Assembly: GCA_037389465.1 (NCBI GenBank)
Contig: JAZARR010000078.1
Span: forward strand, 3,224,001-3,288,000
Length of the DNA stretch: 64,000 nt
Source of the DNA: Baylisascaris procyonis
Lineage: Eukaryota; Nematoda; Chromadorea; Rhabditida; Ascarididae
Reading direction: 5' to 3'
Shown: positions 24,025 to 38,300 of the stretch, piece after piece
Layout: each line of letters begins with the position of its first letter
How positions within the stretch are numbered: the first letter of the stretch is position 1
The notes under the pieces: model-generated
The model's input: the letters and a program-made list of their open reading frames with translations, nothing else
What the model was told of the DNA's origin: nothing
Databases searched by the model: none
Made by a program: the position numbers and the translations under genes

Positions 24025-26302
24025 TCTGTCCGATACCAGCCTACTACGATCGATGAATCGACGGCAGCGTCACCCTCTCTCTGCCTATGAACTAAATATT
24101 GAAATTAAATGGACATCGCGGTAGGTTATTTCGGTGATAAAGAACGGAATAGACGTGGAAATGCAAAACGATAGAAAGAAGAATTAGCACATGATCCGAC
24201 TAGATATCATCGCCATTCAAATAAGACTCTTTCCCGAAGTGGGAACTTTTGGGTAGAATGTGGATTCGATCACGATCGAAACCAACGTCGCTTCTTTCTT
24301 AGAGTTCTTGCCGTATCCTTCGCAAATGAAGGTCTCATTTGAAGAATCAAGTGTTTAGAGGTAATTTTTTAGAACTGAATGGACGCCAAACCATGAAGAA
24401 AAAAGCGTCGAAAGTATTGGTTGTTTATTCCTCAGCTGGTCAACAATTTCTTCATTTTTCGGTTTTATTAAAAACGCATCGTGTCTCGATCTTCGCTGAT
24501 AAGATCAGACTATCTCGCCTCGCTTAGGCCAAGCCAGAGAAAATATCGGCGCTTTTGTCATCCACTCTGAGTGAGTGCTGATATGATGACTCCTGACAGA
24601 AACAAATTACACAAATAGAAATCCTACTTACATAAAAAAGCGCATCTGATGAAGAATATGACGAAAAAGTGCTAGGCATCGCACAATACGGCGCTCACCC
24701 TTCAAATATGCTAAACGTTACGAAGCCATATGAAGACATGTTCTAAGATTTGCTGACTCCGAAAAAGTCATTGCTGCAAAGTTGGATAATCTGATCCTGA
24801 ATCCCTCCCCTTCCCCCAGCCCGCATCATGTGATGGCCTAACAGAGTGCTGAGCCAACGCATAAGCAGTGGTCCTTGAAGAGGAAAATTTCTGACTTCTG
24901 AAAACATTGGCAATAAACTTTGACAACGATCCGACAAATTTGAAGGATGAACGATGAGATTATGCAGTCAACAACAAAAGCGCATTCGGAAATGCAACAC
25001 TATTCAGTTATTATCCCTATATGAACTACTTGCAATTAAGCTTAATCAATTCGCTACTTAATCATATTGAAAAACGCTGTGGTTTTGCAACTATTGTGAT
25101 GTGGACATTTGCGCCCACTCCTGGGAGTCGACCACACAATGCGAAGATGTTGAAGAGTTAATTAATGCTGAAATAACCACGAAAACATTAAAATGTGGCT
25201 CAAGCCTAAGCGCAAACTTAAGCGCAACACCTAAAACAGCAGCTAGCACAATCTGGCTCAAACGTCAGTGGCGCAATCGCCTTAACAACCGGAAGAATAG
25301 CCCCAACCGAATGGTAGCAGTGACACCAATCGAATATTTTCTCAAAAGAATTCATACTAATCGCTCGCTTGAATCTATTCTATCAACGCGTATTTTACAG
25401 CTCGACGTTTATCAAGTTCGATAACGTTTCCTATGGTAACGATAGTAATCAAAAATGGTCATTTTCCTTGAATCTACTCAATTTATGAGGCCAATAACAC
25501 ATAAAATTGGTTATAGACGTGAGCAGCCAATAAAAAATTGCACATCTATGCCTAGGTTTCGATTTCCTGGATCAGGATTCACGTAGTTTCCGTTGTTTTT
25601 TTTCGAACTACTTGCTAATGCATAGCTTCGATCAGACCAATTGTCTGATCATATTTTTTTGGCTTTTCACGGTTACATTTTACTCGATACCTTTCGTCGT
25701 TTAACACTAAAGTGAACAGTGGATAGCTCTTCTATACCTATACACGAAAAGTGCTCATAAATTTCAAGTGAAGGTAAAATTACCTTTAGCATTCGACGTA
25801 TTTGCAGCAATAACAATATCTAACAAAGCAATCGAAGATAATAACTACATGCAATCATTTCTATCCCGAATGGATGTGTAATTTAATTCATAGTTACTAC
25901 AGTACTAGTCGCGTTGCAAAATTTCGTTGTCTAATGACACTGAATTATATTTCACATCAAATTGCTTTAACGCCTGCGCCGTACGTTTTTTTTTCTTTCC
26001 TTTTTTTTTTTTCTTCGTGCGTGGAGAAGTATTCAGAAAAAAAAAAAAGGATGGATGCATTTTTATTATGTAGTTTTGTGCTGACTAAATGTTAAGAGTT
26101 GGTTTGCTTGATTTTATTCTCTTGTTTCAATATTGGTATTTGATTAACGATTCGACTACTTGTGTACTAGTTTTATGCTTAGAAATCTTTTCCCACAATA
26201 CAATCTGCATATTATGCGCCTATTTTTGTTTATTTATGTTCTAAAACACATATAGTGATTGTTACTACTTTCGTAAATATAAATTACGCGTGAAAATTTG
26301 CA
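24025..26302. other. Divergent intergenic region between LEPROT and polyhomeotic
   Basis: It presumably carries promoters for both divergently transcribed genes. An ORF at 25101-25424 (107 codons, + strand) has protein-like composition but no recognisable motif and no clear splice sites; I do not call it a gene. Several T-runs occur near 25985-26015. Confidence 0.5.
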
Positions 26303-26341
26303 GGTGCTTAACAGGTGTAACAAGTTGTCAGGACACATGGA
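26303..26341 (+). promoter_or_regulatory. 5' leader of polyhomeotic with nested acceptors and overlapping uORF
   Basis: Three possible acceptors precede the start: AAATTTGCAG ending 26303, CTTAACAG ending about 26314, and TTGTCAG ending about 26331. An out-of-frame ATG at 26337 overlaps the chosen start at 26342. This leader suggests trans-splicing or a non-coding first exon. Confidence 0.4.
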
Positions 26342-29300
26342 ATGGCTTCGGGTGGTAGTGGGCCGTCCAATGATTCTCCACCATCTTTGAGTGTTGAAGT
26401 AGGGCGCTCATGTGTCTCTACCGAGTCAACGGACACCTCAAATGCTGGTAGCGCAATAGTCGAGTCAACAGCTGCCAACCGTTCATCTAAACCTAGTTCA
26501 ATTTCTCATCCCGGTATGTTTTTATTGAATTTTTTTTTAACTAAACATGAGGTTTCGGTTCAATCAGGTCTAAATCGCGTCCTTTTAAGAAGCCAATAAG
26601 CAAGAGAATGGCTGAACTCTTGCATTAAATGTATACTCAATTACGAGTAGTAAATCAAGCGGTAGTTTATTTGAGGGGAGTACAGCAGTATTGATATATT
26701 GGATGTTAGCGGCTATTATATTCAATTCTTTTCTTCGGGGGAAGATGGGAGAGAAGAGAGGAGGTTGGGCTATAACAGTTCACATCGAAGGAGTTAAATG
26801 AGCCTATATTTGCAGCTTGTAACGGCCGCTGTTAAGTCCATTTTTACTAAAAAAATGTTTACATTGGCTGAGCCGTCCCTAATAATGCTTTCTTGTTCCA
26901 TCAGAAGGCATTGGTTGAGAACCGTGCTGTGCATGGGAATAAGTGAGAAAGTGCGCCAGGTTGCCTGGCACGTTATGTGCTTTTGCACTCCCATTCATCG
27001 GTTCGGCCGAAATCCATAAGTTTCGCACTGTTGCATTCACCTCTCAAGCTAAGTGAATGCTCTAAACACTGTTTTGCGAAAGTTTCGTTTTTTTTCGCAT
27101 CGAACCAATTGCAGAACGTATGACCAAATATTTACGGTCATTTAAATAACTCTATCCATTAGAAACACAATGTGGCTATAATGCGTTTGACAGGTGCAAA
27201 TTTCCAAAGGTATATAAAAGCTGCGCGGCATTTGATTTCTTATATGAATGAGCGGTCCGAGGAAATTCGTCTCGGGATGGCCTTTTATTCCTTCCAAAAT
27301 ATTTCTCTCTTTGTTAAAATTCATGAGGAAGAAGTGTCCTCAAACACTTTTTACCCCACTTGAGCATAGCCGATTCAGATTTTCCTCGAAAGCAATTGTC
27401 AGATCTCCGCTTATCTATTTCAGATAGAATTACTCATCCAAATTGACCAAAATATAGCAAATATTTGTTTGTATTCACATCACGCATAGAATATTTTTAA
27501 TTCCATTTTTACAGCAAGGAATCTAAAAACTTCGTTGCCGACGAGTGGTTCTGTGACCTCAAACATGTCGAATGCGCCTGAAACGAACACTGCAAGCAAG
27601 ACTGTAAGCACCACGGAAGCAGCACATATGCCAACACTGCCAGCACCTCAGCCACCTAAAAGTAGAAGAAAATCGACTCCAAGGGCGAAAAAGGATGCGG
27701 ACGAAGCAAAGAACAAGTGCATACTTTTGCTTGCTTAGTTATCTATTCTGTTAGTAATGTTTATAAACATCACTATTGCACGTTCATTTCGGGGATTTTT
27801 GAGCACTAGAAATTTGGACTTATAAGTAAAGGAATTGAATACATGGCTAACGTACTTCCACTGCGGTATTTGTTGATTTGCTCAGTGAACGATCTCTGAA
27901 CGAAAACGATGAATGTTTCTTTAAGAATCTGGTGATTTCCAGGAAGGTTGAGCCAAGCAGGTGATATATAAACAGTGGTTAAAAATCCGCATGGATTGTC
28001 GTCTATCATGAAATTGACCATCACCGAGTCGTTGTACAATTTTTCAGCAGCTCATTTATTGTGTAGTGCTTATATATAAGTTTTCAGAATAGCGGGACAA
28101 GCAAGTTCCACGCTCAATATATCACAAAATGTGCTTCCGCAAGGACCTCTTATGCTTACTTCAGCACCGGTTTGTTTATATCATTTTAAAGAATTCTTGT
28201 AATCCAACCAATTATCGTTTTGTTTTTCGTTATAATGGATTAGTTGACAGCTTCTGTACGTATTCTTTTCTTAACGCAGACAATATGTAGTCATTCCTTA
28301 TTCGGTTTTTATTCTGCTCATATAGGGCCACAAAATACAATGAAGTAAATATTTTTATTCAACGTTACATGCCCGGTTTGAAAGGAGAAAATGGAAGGGG
28401 GGAATAATTTTTACTATGAAGCAATGTTGCTTATGTTCGACAAAAGTGATCTTTAATTTCCTGTCTTTTTTGTTTTAAAATTTGTAATATGCAATAAGGG
28501 AGTGACAATTTTTTTTTTTTTCAGGCTGGTCAGTTTATGCTTGTACATCATAATGGGCAATGTTTCATGATGCCGGCAGCTCAATATTTCAGCACAAATC
28601 AACAAATGGCTACTGCTCGATCGGTAATGTCGATATTTTTTATTTGTATTTTATGGAGTCCACTGTTTTTGAACGCAATACGTGTGACAATTGAAACACT
28701 GTTTCGCATTAGAATAAGATGTTATTCTATGTGCAATTGTAACTGAAGAGAATCGATGCATGGTGTGATTGTGAATTTGTACACTTTTATGAAAGAAATG
28801 CAAATATCGATGAAGCATTTCTTTATTCACCGTATCGGAATGCTATTATTCCTCTCAGCATGCACCAATTTTTGAGTTTTTTTTTCACCTTTTTCTTTCC
28901 TTTTAGTATTCTGCTTTCTTCTTTTTATTGCTGTTTTCTTTTTCCACATTTATTTTCTTTTCTACACATTCATTGTCTTGTCATATGGTGGGAAATCCTC
29001 TGAGATAAGCGTTACTTAAGAAAGATGCTTCATTAATTTGTGATCAATTCGTGTAATTTTCGGTTGTTTTTTAAAAGTTAATGTCAGAGCGACGATGAGA
29101 AAATTCAAAAATTTCAGTGGTATATTTCGATTGAGCATAATAGACCTGCTTGATGACGTTGTTATTTGTTGGTATTTCACCTGTTGAAATTTAATAACCG
29201 AGGGAAATAAGTTCACTACGAGTGAGTGTTGTGGTTGGAGAGGGAAAGGGGAAGGCAGAGATGGGAAGAAAGAAAAGATAATAGATGGTTTCTCGTTATT

Positions 29301-32300
29301 CGAAATGGGGATTTATGGGGAGCATGTGAGGAGCTTGATTGCAGCATGTGGCACCACCCACAACGTCGGCGATGCCTTCAGCGTCGCATGAATATCTGAA
29401 GGCAGTCCATCACCATCAGCACACGGCAGCTGCGATAGCTGCACAACATCTGCACGTCCAACAACAGCAACAACACCAACAGGTTTGACATCATCGTAAG
29501 GTGTTTTGTTATGGCGAACATCGGCATGTTTTCATCGTTTTTGAATCGATCTACAGAATATTATGCGATGGTCTCAAGCTACAACCGGAAAGAAGGGGTG
29601 AGGAATATGGTGTGATGTGGTATATAAAGCTGCTGATTTCTTTTATTTGTAAGGTTAACTTATGTTTAATTCTTTGTAGCTGATACTTTCTACTCAATAC
29701 TGTATCTGTTCGAGTTGCTTTCAGATAGGCACCATTTCACAGTTATGTGATATCAGGAATTCTTTCCTTCTACTATCTCTGTTTCTGTTTACTCCACTTT
29801 ATACTGCTTATTTTTCTCCCATTTTTTCCTCACTCGCCTCATTGAGGACTATGAATTTTCTTCGGCTATCTCGACATGTGTTGTGATGCTTCTTTAAGGA
29901 GTCATTTAATGAGTGTTTTCGATGAACTTCTTGTAGGAATTTTAAGCGTGAAAAAATTTTTTCAGTGGCATTTGCACTTTCACGATCTAACATTTATTCA
30001 CTAACAAAGCCTCATTTTTACCGCATTCATGCATCAGTCAAGTCGGGCTCCTCGTAGGCAATCATGAGATGGCTGCATCTATCACTTTTATATTATAATA
30101 CGTTTCTTTCATTGATTGTTTATTCACAACGCGAAGGCGATCTGGGTATTAATCAAATTTTCACCTTACTTTCACATCAGTGGTAATAGTCGTAGATAAA
30201 AGTATCCCGCAGCTTAATACTATTTATTTAGTAGCAGTTCGCTGTTGCATTATGACTAGTGGTCTACAACGATTGTTGAAATATTCGAATACTTCAAAGC
30301 AGAATTTTTTGATGTCATTGAGTTCTATTCATTGTTTTAGGCAGCCAAAGGCTCGTTTCAGCTATTATAGCCAAGATTAGCTATGTTCTTTCGGTTAGAT
30401 AATTAGTATATTTGATAAGTTAATGAATGTGTCTAACAGGCTTCGCATCTAATCTTACACTTTAAAGCCTCACCTAATACTTTGACATTATTCTAGGCAC
30501 AACCTCAGCAGCAGCAACAACAACAACAACAGCAATTTGTTCGATCGAGTATCGTCTCTGGAAGTGCAACTTTGGGACAGCTAGCAAGAAGCCTTGCACC
30601 GAAACCTGCTCCATCTGGTGGGTTATCTCGCTTTACGCTCATTTAAACTATCGGTTGCGGTGATTGGCGCGTTCTCTATATTATAATATTGTTCTAGCAA
30701 TCATTTCAGTCCATTGATTAAATATTTCATTTAAGTATGCGATAACCGATGAATGAGTTGATAATTTCTCAATCTACACTTTAATTATGCGTAATGATTT
30801 AGATAGAGTTGTAGATGACCACTATAAGTGGTCATTCAGTGTGAACGTTGTGGATGCCCGCGTTCTTCATTTGGCCGTAAACTCCGGGCATGATCTTCGA
30901 AGATAGCTGTTGATCACCAATTCGAATCTTTTATAGAAAAGTGACGCTGAATTTTCAAGCTAGATGCGATATACCAAAATATGTATCATTACTTCTTAGC
31001 TTCGCCTTTTGTATTCTTTGAATGGGGACCATAATGTCTATTTTACAAATAAAGACTCTTTTAGAGCATATAAAGTTGAGGGTCGAAGAATGCCAAACTT
31101 TGAGGCTTTTGACATCTAGCAAAAAAGTTCCGTTGTTTTGTGATTTTATTAATTTTAGGCGGCGCATCAAGTTGCTCGTCACAATGTTCCACACCGACAA
31201 GTCTAACGTTTCAAGCAGTGCCAACATCAAACGTCAATCAGCCGTCCAGTTCTGCAGCCACCAATATTGCACACATGTCAGGACAAATTGTTGGTACGAT
31301 GCCAACTATGTCACAACAACCAATTTTTCAGCAAGGTTGTTTTCTTTCTCTCTTCCAAGACTATAACCTCAACATCAATAAGTATAAGTAATTTATATGT
31401 TTTAAGGCGATGTGTTGATTTGATTCATTATTGCTGAAAATAAATTGCTTAGATTGATTCTTGAAGTGATCAAAAATTTTAAATAAGTGCTTATTATTTC
31501 AAGAATTTATTGTAATGGCATTTTCACATAGTAATATACGAATGAATTATTCTGTTCACTTTTATATTCTTTTACGTCAGAATTATAGATGCTTTGCGTT
31601 AGTAAAAGAGGACTGAAGTTTTTCAGAGTTTCTTAACTTCATCATTTACAGAATATTCTAATATAAAATGACGATAATACGTTTTTTTTTTTTTTTTAAG
31701 TTGAGAGTTATTATTTAGCGAATACGGACGCGATTGCCTCTTCATAGTGAACAAATACGCGAGCAGAAAAATTTGTTTTTTCTATTGCTTTTCAGGTTTT
31801 GTTCTTCATTGATTTACGACCTCAAAAATGCCTAAAAATGAAAATGCTTGAAAATATCAAAAAAATTTTCCATTGTTGGTCGAATTTTGTTACATATTTT
31901 CCTTGGTTAAACTTTCGACTTAAAAATTTTTATTAATCGTTTTTTCAGGTATTCAAATTCGCGCAACAGCACCCGGATCATCATCGGGAATCGTTCTTCA
32001 AATGCCCAATGGGGCATACACATATGTACAACGTCAGTTTTGAAAAACAAAATTTTTCTTGATGATATGTATATCAGGGAAAATATAGTATAGTTTTAGA
32101 GATATTGTTGAGGGTAAAGAATCGCCAAAATCGCTTCACTTAAAAACTCCTAAACTATCGATTATGAGCAGCATTCAACGATTTTATAGTCATTATTCAA
32201 GATACAGCATCATTGTTGCACTTTATGCCAATTGTGATAAGTTGCATGGCTCGTTGATAAGCATTTGTTGGCCACCATTAGGGTTCAATTTCGTGCTATA

Positions 32301-35300
32301 GCTCCGTTTTCTGGAAGCAGTAAATGTTCATTATTTATATGACACCTGTTCCCATTGTGTTCTCACATTTGCAAAATAGTTGTTGTTGACGATGTCACCT
32401 GTTGAAACACCCCCAAGGTAGCGTTGAACATGATGATTTTTTGATGGATGTTTCAGAGGTAGTTGCACCACAACAACCATCATCGGTGAGCCTCTCGCAT
32501 CATCAGCCAATGTCAGCAGTGATGAATCAGAGTGCTAGTCATCAACAGCCACAGCAACATACGCACGTTCATCACACGCGAGCTCACACCCCACAGCCCA
32601 GCGAACACACCAATATACAGCATGAAGCGGTTGCACAGAGTGCGCACAAGCATACTTCCGATGCTGTTGCAACTACTGCTGACTATGTGTGTGGCAACAA
32701 GCATAATGGTGAGTCCTCCATCGCTGTTATCTTCTTGCAATTGTCTTTTCTGAAGTGTTATATTGCCTCACTCCTACAGTCATTACCTTGAGAGGTGTTA
32801 TTATCCTCAACGCCAAGAGTGTCGTGATGTTCTGTTATAGTTTGTTAGTGATTGGGTAAAAGATGGCACAATGAGAGCGGGTTGAAGTGCTGCATCACGA
32901 GACTTTGTTGTGCCCTTCTAGGCGATCAGGATGGCTTGAGTTTAGTTGTACAAATCGTTGGCGAGAGTCAGCTCTTTTTCTTCGAGTGGTTGGTGAACTC
33001 ATGATTTTAGTTGTTTAATGTCGACGATATTGAGGGATTTACTGTCTCTTTTTACGATAAAGTAATGACTTTGTGTTTGATATTTTATGTCGTATGCTAT
33101 TTATAGAGAGTTACACGGACTGCCGAAACAATTTGTTTCTTTCAGAAACTGTAGCATCAACGCAAAATTTCATGTCCGTATTGGGCTCGCCAAGTGCTTG
33201 TGGTGTGCCTTTAAATATTGCTGACTCACCACCAAAAGCAGCCTTTCGTGGTGGAGGTGCTGGAAGTAAACAATCAAATGCATTTAAGGCTAAATCGGCT
33301 AATTCCGCTTCTAAAGGTAGAATATGTCGTGCATTTATTTTTTATTTTTTGTTCTTTTTTTTTTTTCATTTATTGATTGCCTCTACGTATCAATGAGCTG
33401 AATAATTCGGCGAGCGATTACAGACCCATCTGGTTATCGTTGTTTTCCTTCTCTGTTGTTTTATTTTTCTTGAAGAGGGTAGTGGATAGATCCTTCACAC
33501 TTCTCTGTCGTTGGTGATGTGTGTCGCTATTGCAGTGTGATTGATTAACGACATTTTGGCTGCACGTATAAGATCAGGTCATCACCTAAGTGAGAAAAAA
33601 TGCGGATTTCTAGAAATCCCGTCTTTGCCACAAGAATGTTCATTTTAAAGGTAATATGGCTTTCACATCCATTGTCCTATACCTACGGTGTCACTGATCT
33701 TAAAGGTGTTGTGCCTGTTTTTCCTGTCTTTCGGAAATCCCATTTTTCGTCTTTGCTTTATTCGGAGCTCAAGTCATGCTACGACTAAAGAAAGGCGTCA
33801 GCTTTGCGGCAACTTTGAATAGATATTTTATCTAAGATTTAGACAAACAGATTGCGATTGCCTAGTCTATCTACCTACGTTTGTTGTTCTGAGGTGAGGA
33901 GCAGCTAGTAAAAATCGGTGCTATTTCACATAGAGAAACTCTAGTGATGCACCGATCAAGAGCCAATAAAGTCGGCCGTTTTCACCATTTTTGCGTAACA
34001 GGCGCATAACGGCGGCGTTCATCATCCACTTTCTGTATTGCTAATGCATTTTCAGTGCATGTGCCACCGACGATAGCGCCATCAAATTTGGTACCAATAG
34101 GAGCGCCAATGCCGATGATGGTTATGTCAACGGCGATGCCACAGATGGGCACTTTCGCTGGTCCCGCCGTACCGGTGATGGGGCCAAATGGACAGATCAT
34201 CCACCAGCAGCTCATCCCTGCGGCTCCTATGCCAGCTCATCAGATGATACCCGTCTTTCAGCAACAACAAAACGTATCCAAGTTTGCCGCTTCACAAGCT
34301 CAGCAGACTCCTCAACAGGCGACTGTTCCAGAAGGTTAATGGCCTTTTTTTGACGTAGGCAGAAGTTGACGAAACGAAGCTTTCAGTATATTGATACCTA
34401 AGAGATGAGGGCTCTTCCGAGCTGTTATCATATCTGAGAATTAATATTGACCGTCAAAGTTAGCGCTGTTTGGATCTTTGACATCTATGCTATCGTCGGT
34501 ACATATTATTGTGCGTTGTGTTGGAGTGGAATTTGCGCTAGTATTGGGTTTAGCGTGGGAAGAGGTGATGGCTTGATATCCGTCTATTGCAGATACAAAC
34601 GCACCGAGTAGTAGTCCACGAAAGCGTATAGGAGAAGAGGGAACGACAGTCGATTCGGGTGGCGAAAACGAGCCACCACCTTTGTTGGTGCAAGGTTAGT
34701 GATTAAGTCGATTTTGGCTGAGGGAATGCTGCTTAAATGAGTTGCGATTGTGATCGCCCATTACCTTATTTACTGCTGCGCGGTTTTTGGCGATGTTGCA
34801 TTCCATTCATTTCTGCCAGTATTTTAATTTTTATTGAATGGTATGCGAGAAATAGGATTTATAAACGAACGGCAGTTTCCATTGGGACCAGATGGTGACT
34901 GTTGCCAGTTGTCGTCAGCGATTTACTTCTATCAGTTATATTCACGAAAGTTCAAGTGTGTTGTGGGAATGAATTTAAACGAACAGATTATTGCGATATT
35001 TGTTTGTTTTTTTTTAATGTATTCATTTGTTTTATCACTACATATTTTCGCCTTATGAGGCGTGGCGTTACTGGTTTCACTTCCTTGTTGACAGGTTGAT
35101 TTCAATGCAGTTGTTCGTTACCTGTCCAATTGTTGCAGGCGAGTGTAAAGATGCATTGGACGTACGTGTTCTTTTTATGAAAGAGGCGGATCGCTATTAT
35201 CGAAAAGCTGGCCGCAAGGGGAGAATCATTCATTTGATCGAAGGATTCGAAATTGAGGTACGCATTCTTCGATCATAGCACATTTAATGAGCTCTTTCGA

Positions 35301-38300
35301 TTATTATAGTATTCAGCTCCTCGTAAAATTTTATTTAAGCCTTTACAGTGAATTTGATTTGTTCAATTGTTACGTATAAACGAGTGGACAACGGTTATCA
35401 GACAATATGTCGTTGATATCACTGTCTTGTTTATGCACTGCCGTACGAGCTTATTGAGAACAAATTTCACACCTTTCTTTGTCTGGCAACAACGATCGTC
35501 GGATTCAATATCTGCAATCATTCTGTGTTCAGGAATCAGACGAGCCGTTTATCTGTGATCCGCCATTACGAGTTGATGACTGGATCCCAGTGGAGATAAT
35601 TGACAAAATTCGTCTTAGCAAATCGCCTGAATCGCCCTCAAAACGTTCGTTTGCGAATATTTTCATGCCTTTATGATTTAGCAGATTCGCTAATTTTGAA
35701 AGCTTCTTTTCCTGCCTTGATTGACACAAGTCACCTCAATGAAAACGTGCGCTTTACAGATTCGAAAAAAATTTAGGACACCTGATCGCATTGCCGGGCT
35801 GGGTTTCCCGTTCCCCGTTGTTTCGTGGCAGACGTCAAAACGGCAAAAAGACTTCCACTTTCTTCTACTCCCCTGCATCAGTTTTCGCTACGCCGCTAAA
35901 TGGGACCTTCCTCTTCCATGTTGTTCGTCGAGATGAGTCACCCACACGGTTGTATATCCATTTTGTTGACGTGGGATGCCGTTTTTTCCAAGGGCTATTG
36001 GTTATGTTTGCTCATCTTCTGACTGTAGCCAGGTAAAGAAAAAAAAAGGGATGAATAAAAGAGTTACCACATTCTAATGTGAAAACCTGCAGATAAATGG
36101 TTAAAGTTCATTTCATCTAAACATTGTTATTGTTTAGCATTAATGCATGTAACCTGTTTAGGCACTGCAACACCATCGACGAACAACGATGCACAGTCAC
36201 CTAATGAAAAGAAAGGAAAAGTTGAAACACCGCCCAAGGCTGCCAAGGATATATCAAAGAAGCAGAAAAACAAGTATGTTTATTTTGAGCACGTTTCTTC
36301 TTGCGTGGGGATTTTGTAACGGTGTGTATGGTTGTAGGCACACGCTTTCTGCCATAATCTTGTACGGAGAGCGCTCTGCTATGGCGAGGGCAAAAATGTC
36401 ACCAAAAATTCCGACTCGTTCATAGATCCGCTACTGTCGAGGAAAGGGCTTCAATGAGGTCGCCAATTTCCGCATCACCCTCGCCAATTCGCTTGATCTA
36501 AATCTTTTGTACAAATTGTGCAATAATTTCCACGATGTGGGAATTTTTGAATCAGCTGAATCAAGCCGAATCTTTTGGGTCAATGCAACGAATTGTTCAG
36601 TCAATCTCTCCTAGACGAACAAATGGGAGAACTTGTTTTTTCATTCATTCCACTTTAATCCTCTGTTGTAGAACGAATGGAAGAGCTTAAATTTATCTGC
36701 CTTGTAAGCTTATTCTTTTGTTTTATTAAGTTGGAAATAAGCGCTTCATTCTTCCAAAGTGTCTATCTTAACCTGAAAGGTTTTTCTGCTGTTAATGCTT
36801 GTTGTTTTTAATCATATTCGCTAAGTGCCAAGCGAGCTTTTGGTGTCATAAAGCTTCATCACTTTCGATTACGTAAGATGAGTCCCAATTGCTTATTTTT
36901 TGCTTGTTCTGGACTGTTGTTGAATGGGCACTTTGCGCTTTCTTTCGCCTTAAATGTCTTCTTGGTTACAGGACCCCGGTAGGTAAAGACGAAAATCGCG
37001 ATAGTAGATCATCGTCAGAAAAGAAGAAGAGGAAGCGTAAAACGAATGAGGTAAGTATTTGGATCTTCAGTGCAGTAAACGAATTAAGTTTCGATGCAAA
37101 ATTTGTTGTAAAGACTGCTAAGGGAAGTGAAGCTCTCGTTTCGTCAAATCATGCTAAGTAGCAATATGCTTAGAGCAAAAGAATCTTTTCACTTTTAACG
37201 ATCATTGAGTGGATTTTATTTGTCTTTGGTGGTTGCCGAGTGAAATGTTCTTCCGCAGTGTGATTCCGACGGTCCTACCCTTTTCGAGCCATCCTTTATT
37301 AAATCCGCTCTTGTGGGGGTGGCACAGATCATGGACTATCGCTGTTGATATGAAATTATCCCGTTGATTTTAACTTCGAGGTTCAGCTTTTAATGAATCC
37401 AATGGGTGCCTATAGTATGAGCACTATCAGTAGTATTATTCCATAGGGTTTGTGTGCTTACATAAAGAAGAGTAACTCTTTGTGGATCGGAGCGTGTTGG
37501 AAAAGGAGGCCATATCTAAGCAGTTAATATCGTTGGCCACATAACTTTATTGATTCATTGCTGTGGCTTCTCTTGAACAAACCAGTGTTTTGAAGTTGGA
37601 TCGTCTTCTACAAATGGACTTCGGCCCGGCTCAAGGCAGACTTTGTGATATGCTGGGAACCCCAACAGCAGAGAAGGCAAAAGAGAAAAAAGCTAAAGAG
37701 CCGTTGAATAAGGAGGTGGAGAAGGCATGTGAGGAGGTGAAGCAGGAAAAGATCGGAAAGGACGAGGAGAAGAAAGAGGTGGAGCGGCAAGAGAGCGAGT
37801 CATCAAAACATGAAGAGGAAAAGCCAATAGCCACCGCTGATGCTCGCCTAGAAGGTAATATTTCGACATAACATTTTTGCTATTGGTTGTTCTTCCTAGG
37901 TAGTTGCTTCTGATCTCTTAGATCTTTGTGGTTCTTTGCTGTCTATTCGTTGGCAGAAGGTCAACTTTTTTTGCAGTTTATTGCATTCGATAGAATGAAA
38001 TTGTTACATGAAGAAACAGTGACAAATCCTGTTTTGTTTTGAACGATTTGAATGGATTTGTGAGAATTGTGACAGCGTAGAGGTGCACTCTTCCTTTTGT
38101 GGGCACTCAGCCGAGGTATCATAGAGTGAGCGAAAACCATATTGATGGGGGTCGCGGTAGTGTTCTTCGCTTTCAGTGCCAATCTTGAGAACCCAACCTT
38201 GATGGGCTTTATCTCCCATTTCTGAAGCTTTTTGGTACGTGATGCTTGCTGGATGAATAGTTTTGAGGTGGTGGAAATCAAAATATCATGTCAGTTAATT

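Noticed and set aside
25101..25424. 107-codon plus-strand ORF in the divergent region
   Set aside because: No family motif, splice sites or start context; the length is within chance for this much DNA.
31022..31366. Two overlapping plus-strand ORFs
   Set aside because: Only the frame from 31159 joins both neighbours in phase (polyhomeotic exon 7); the others are shadow or intron.
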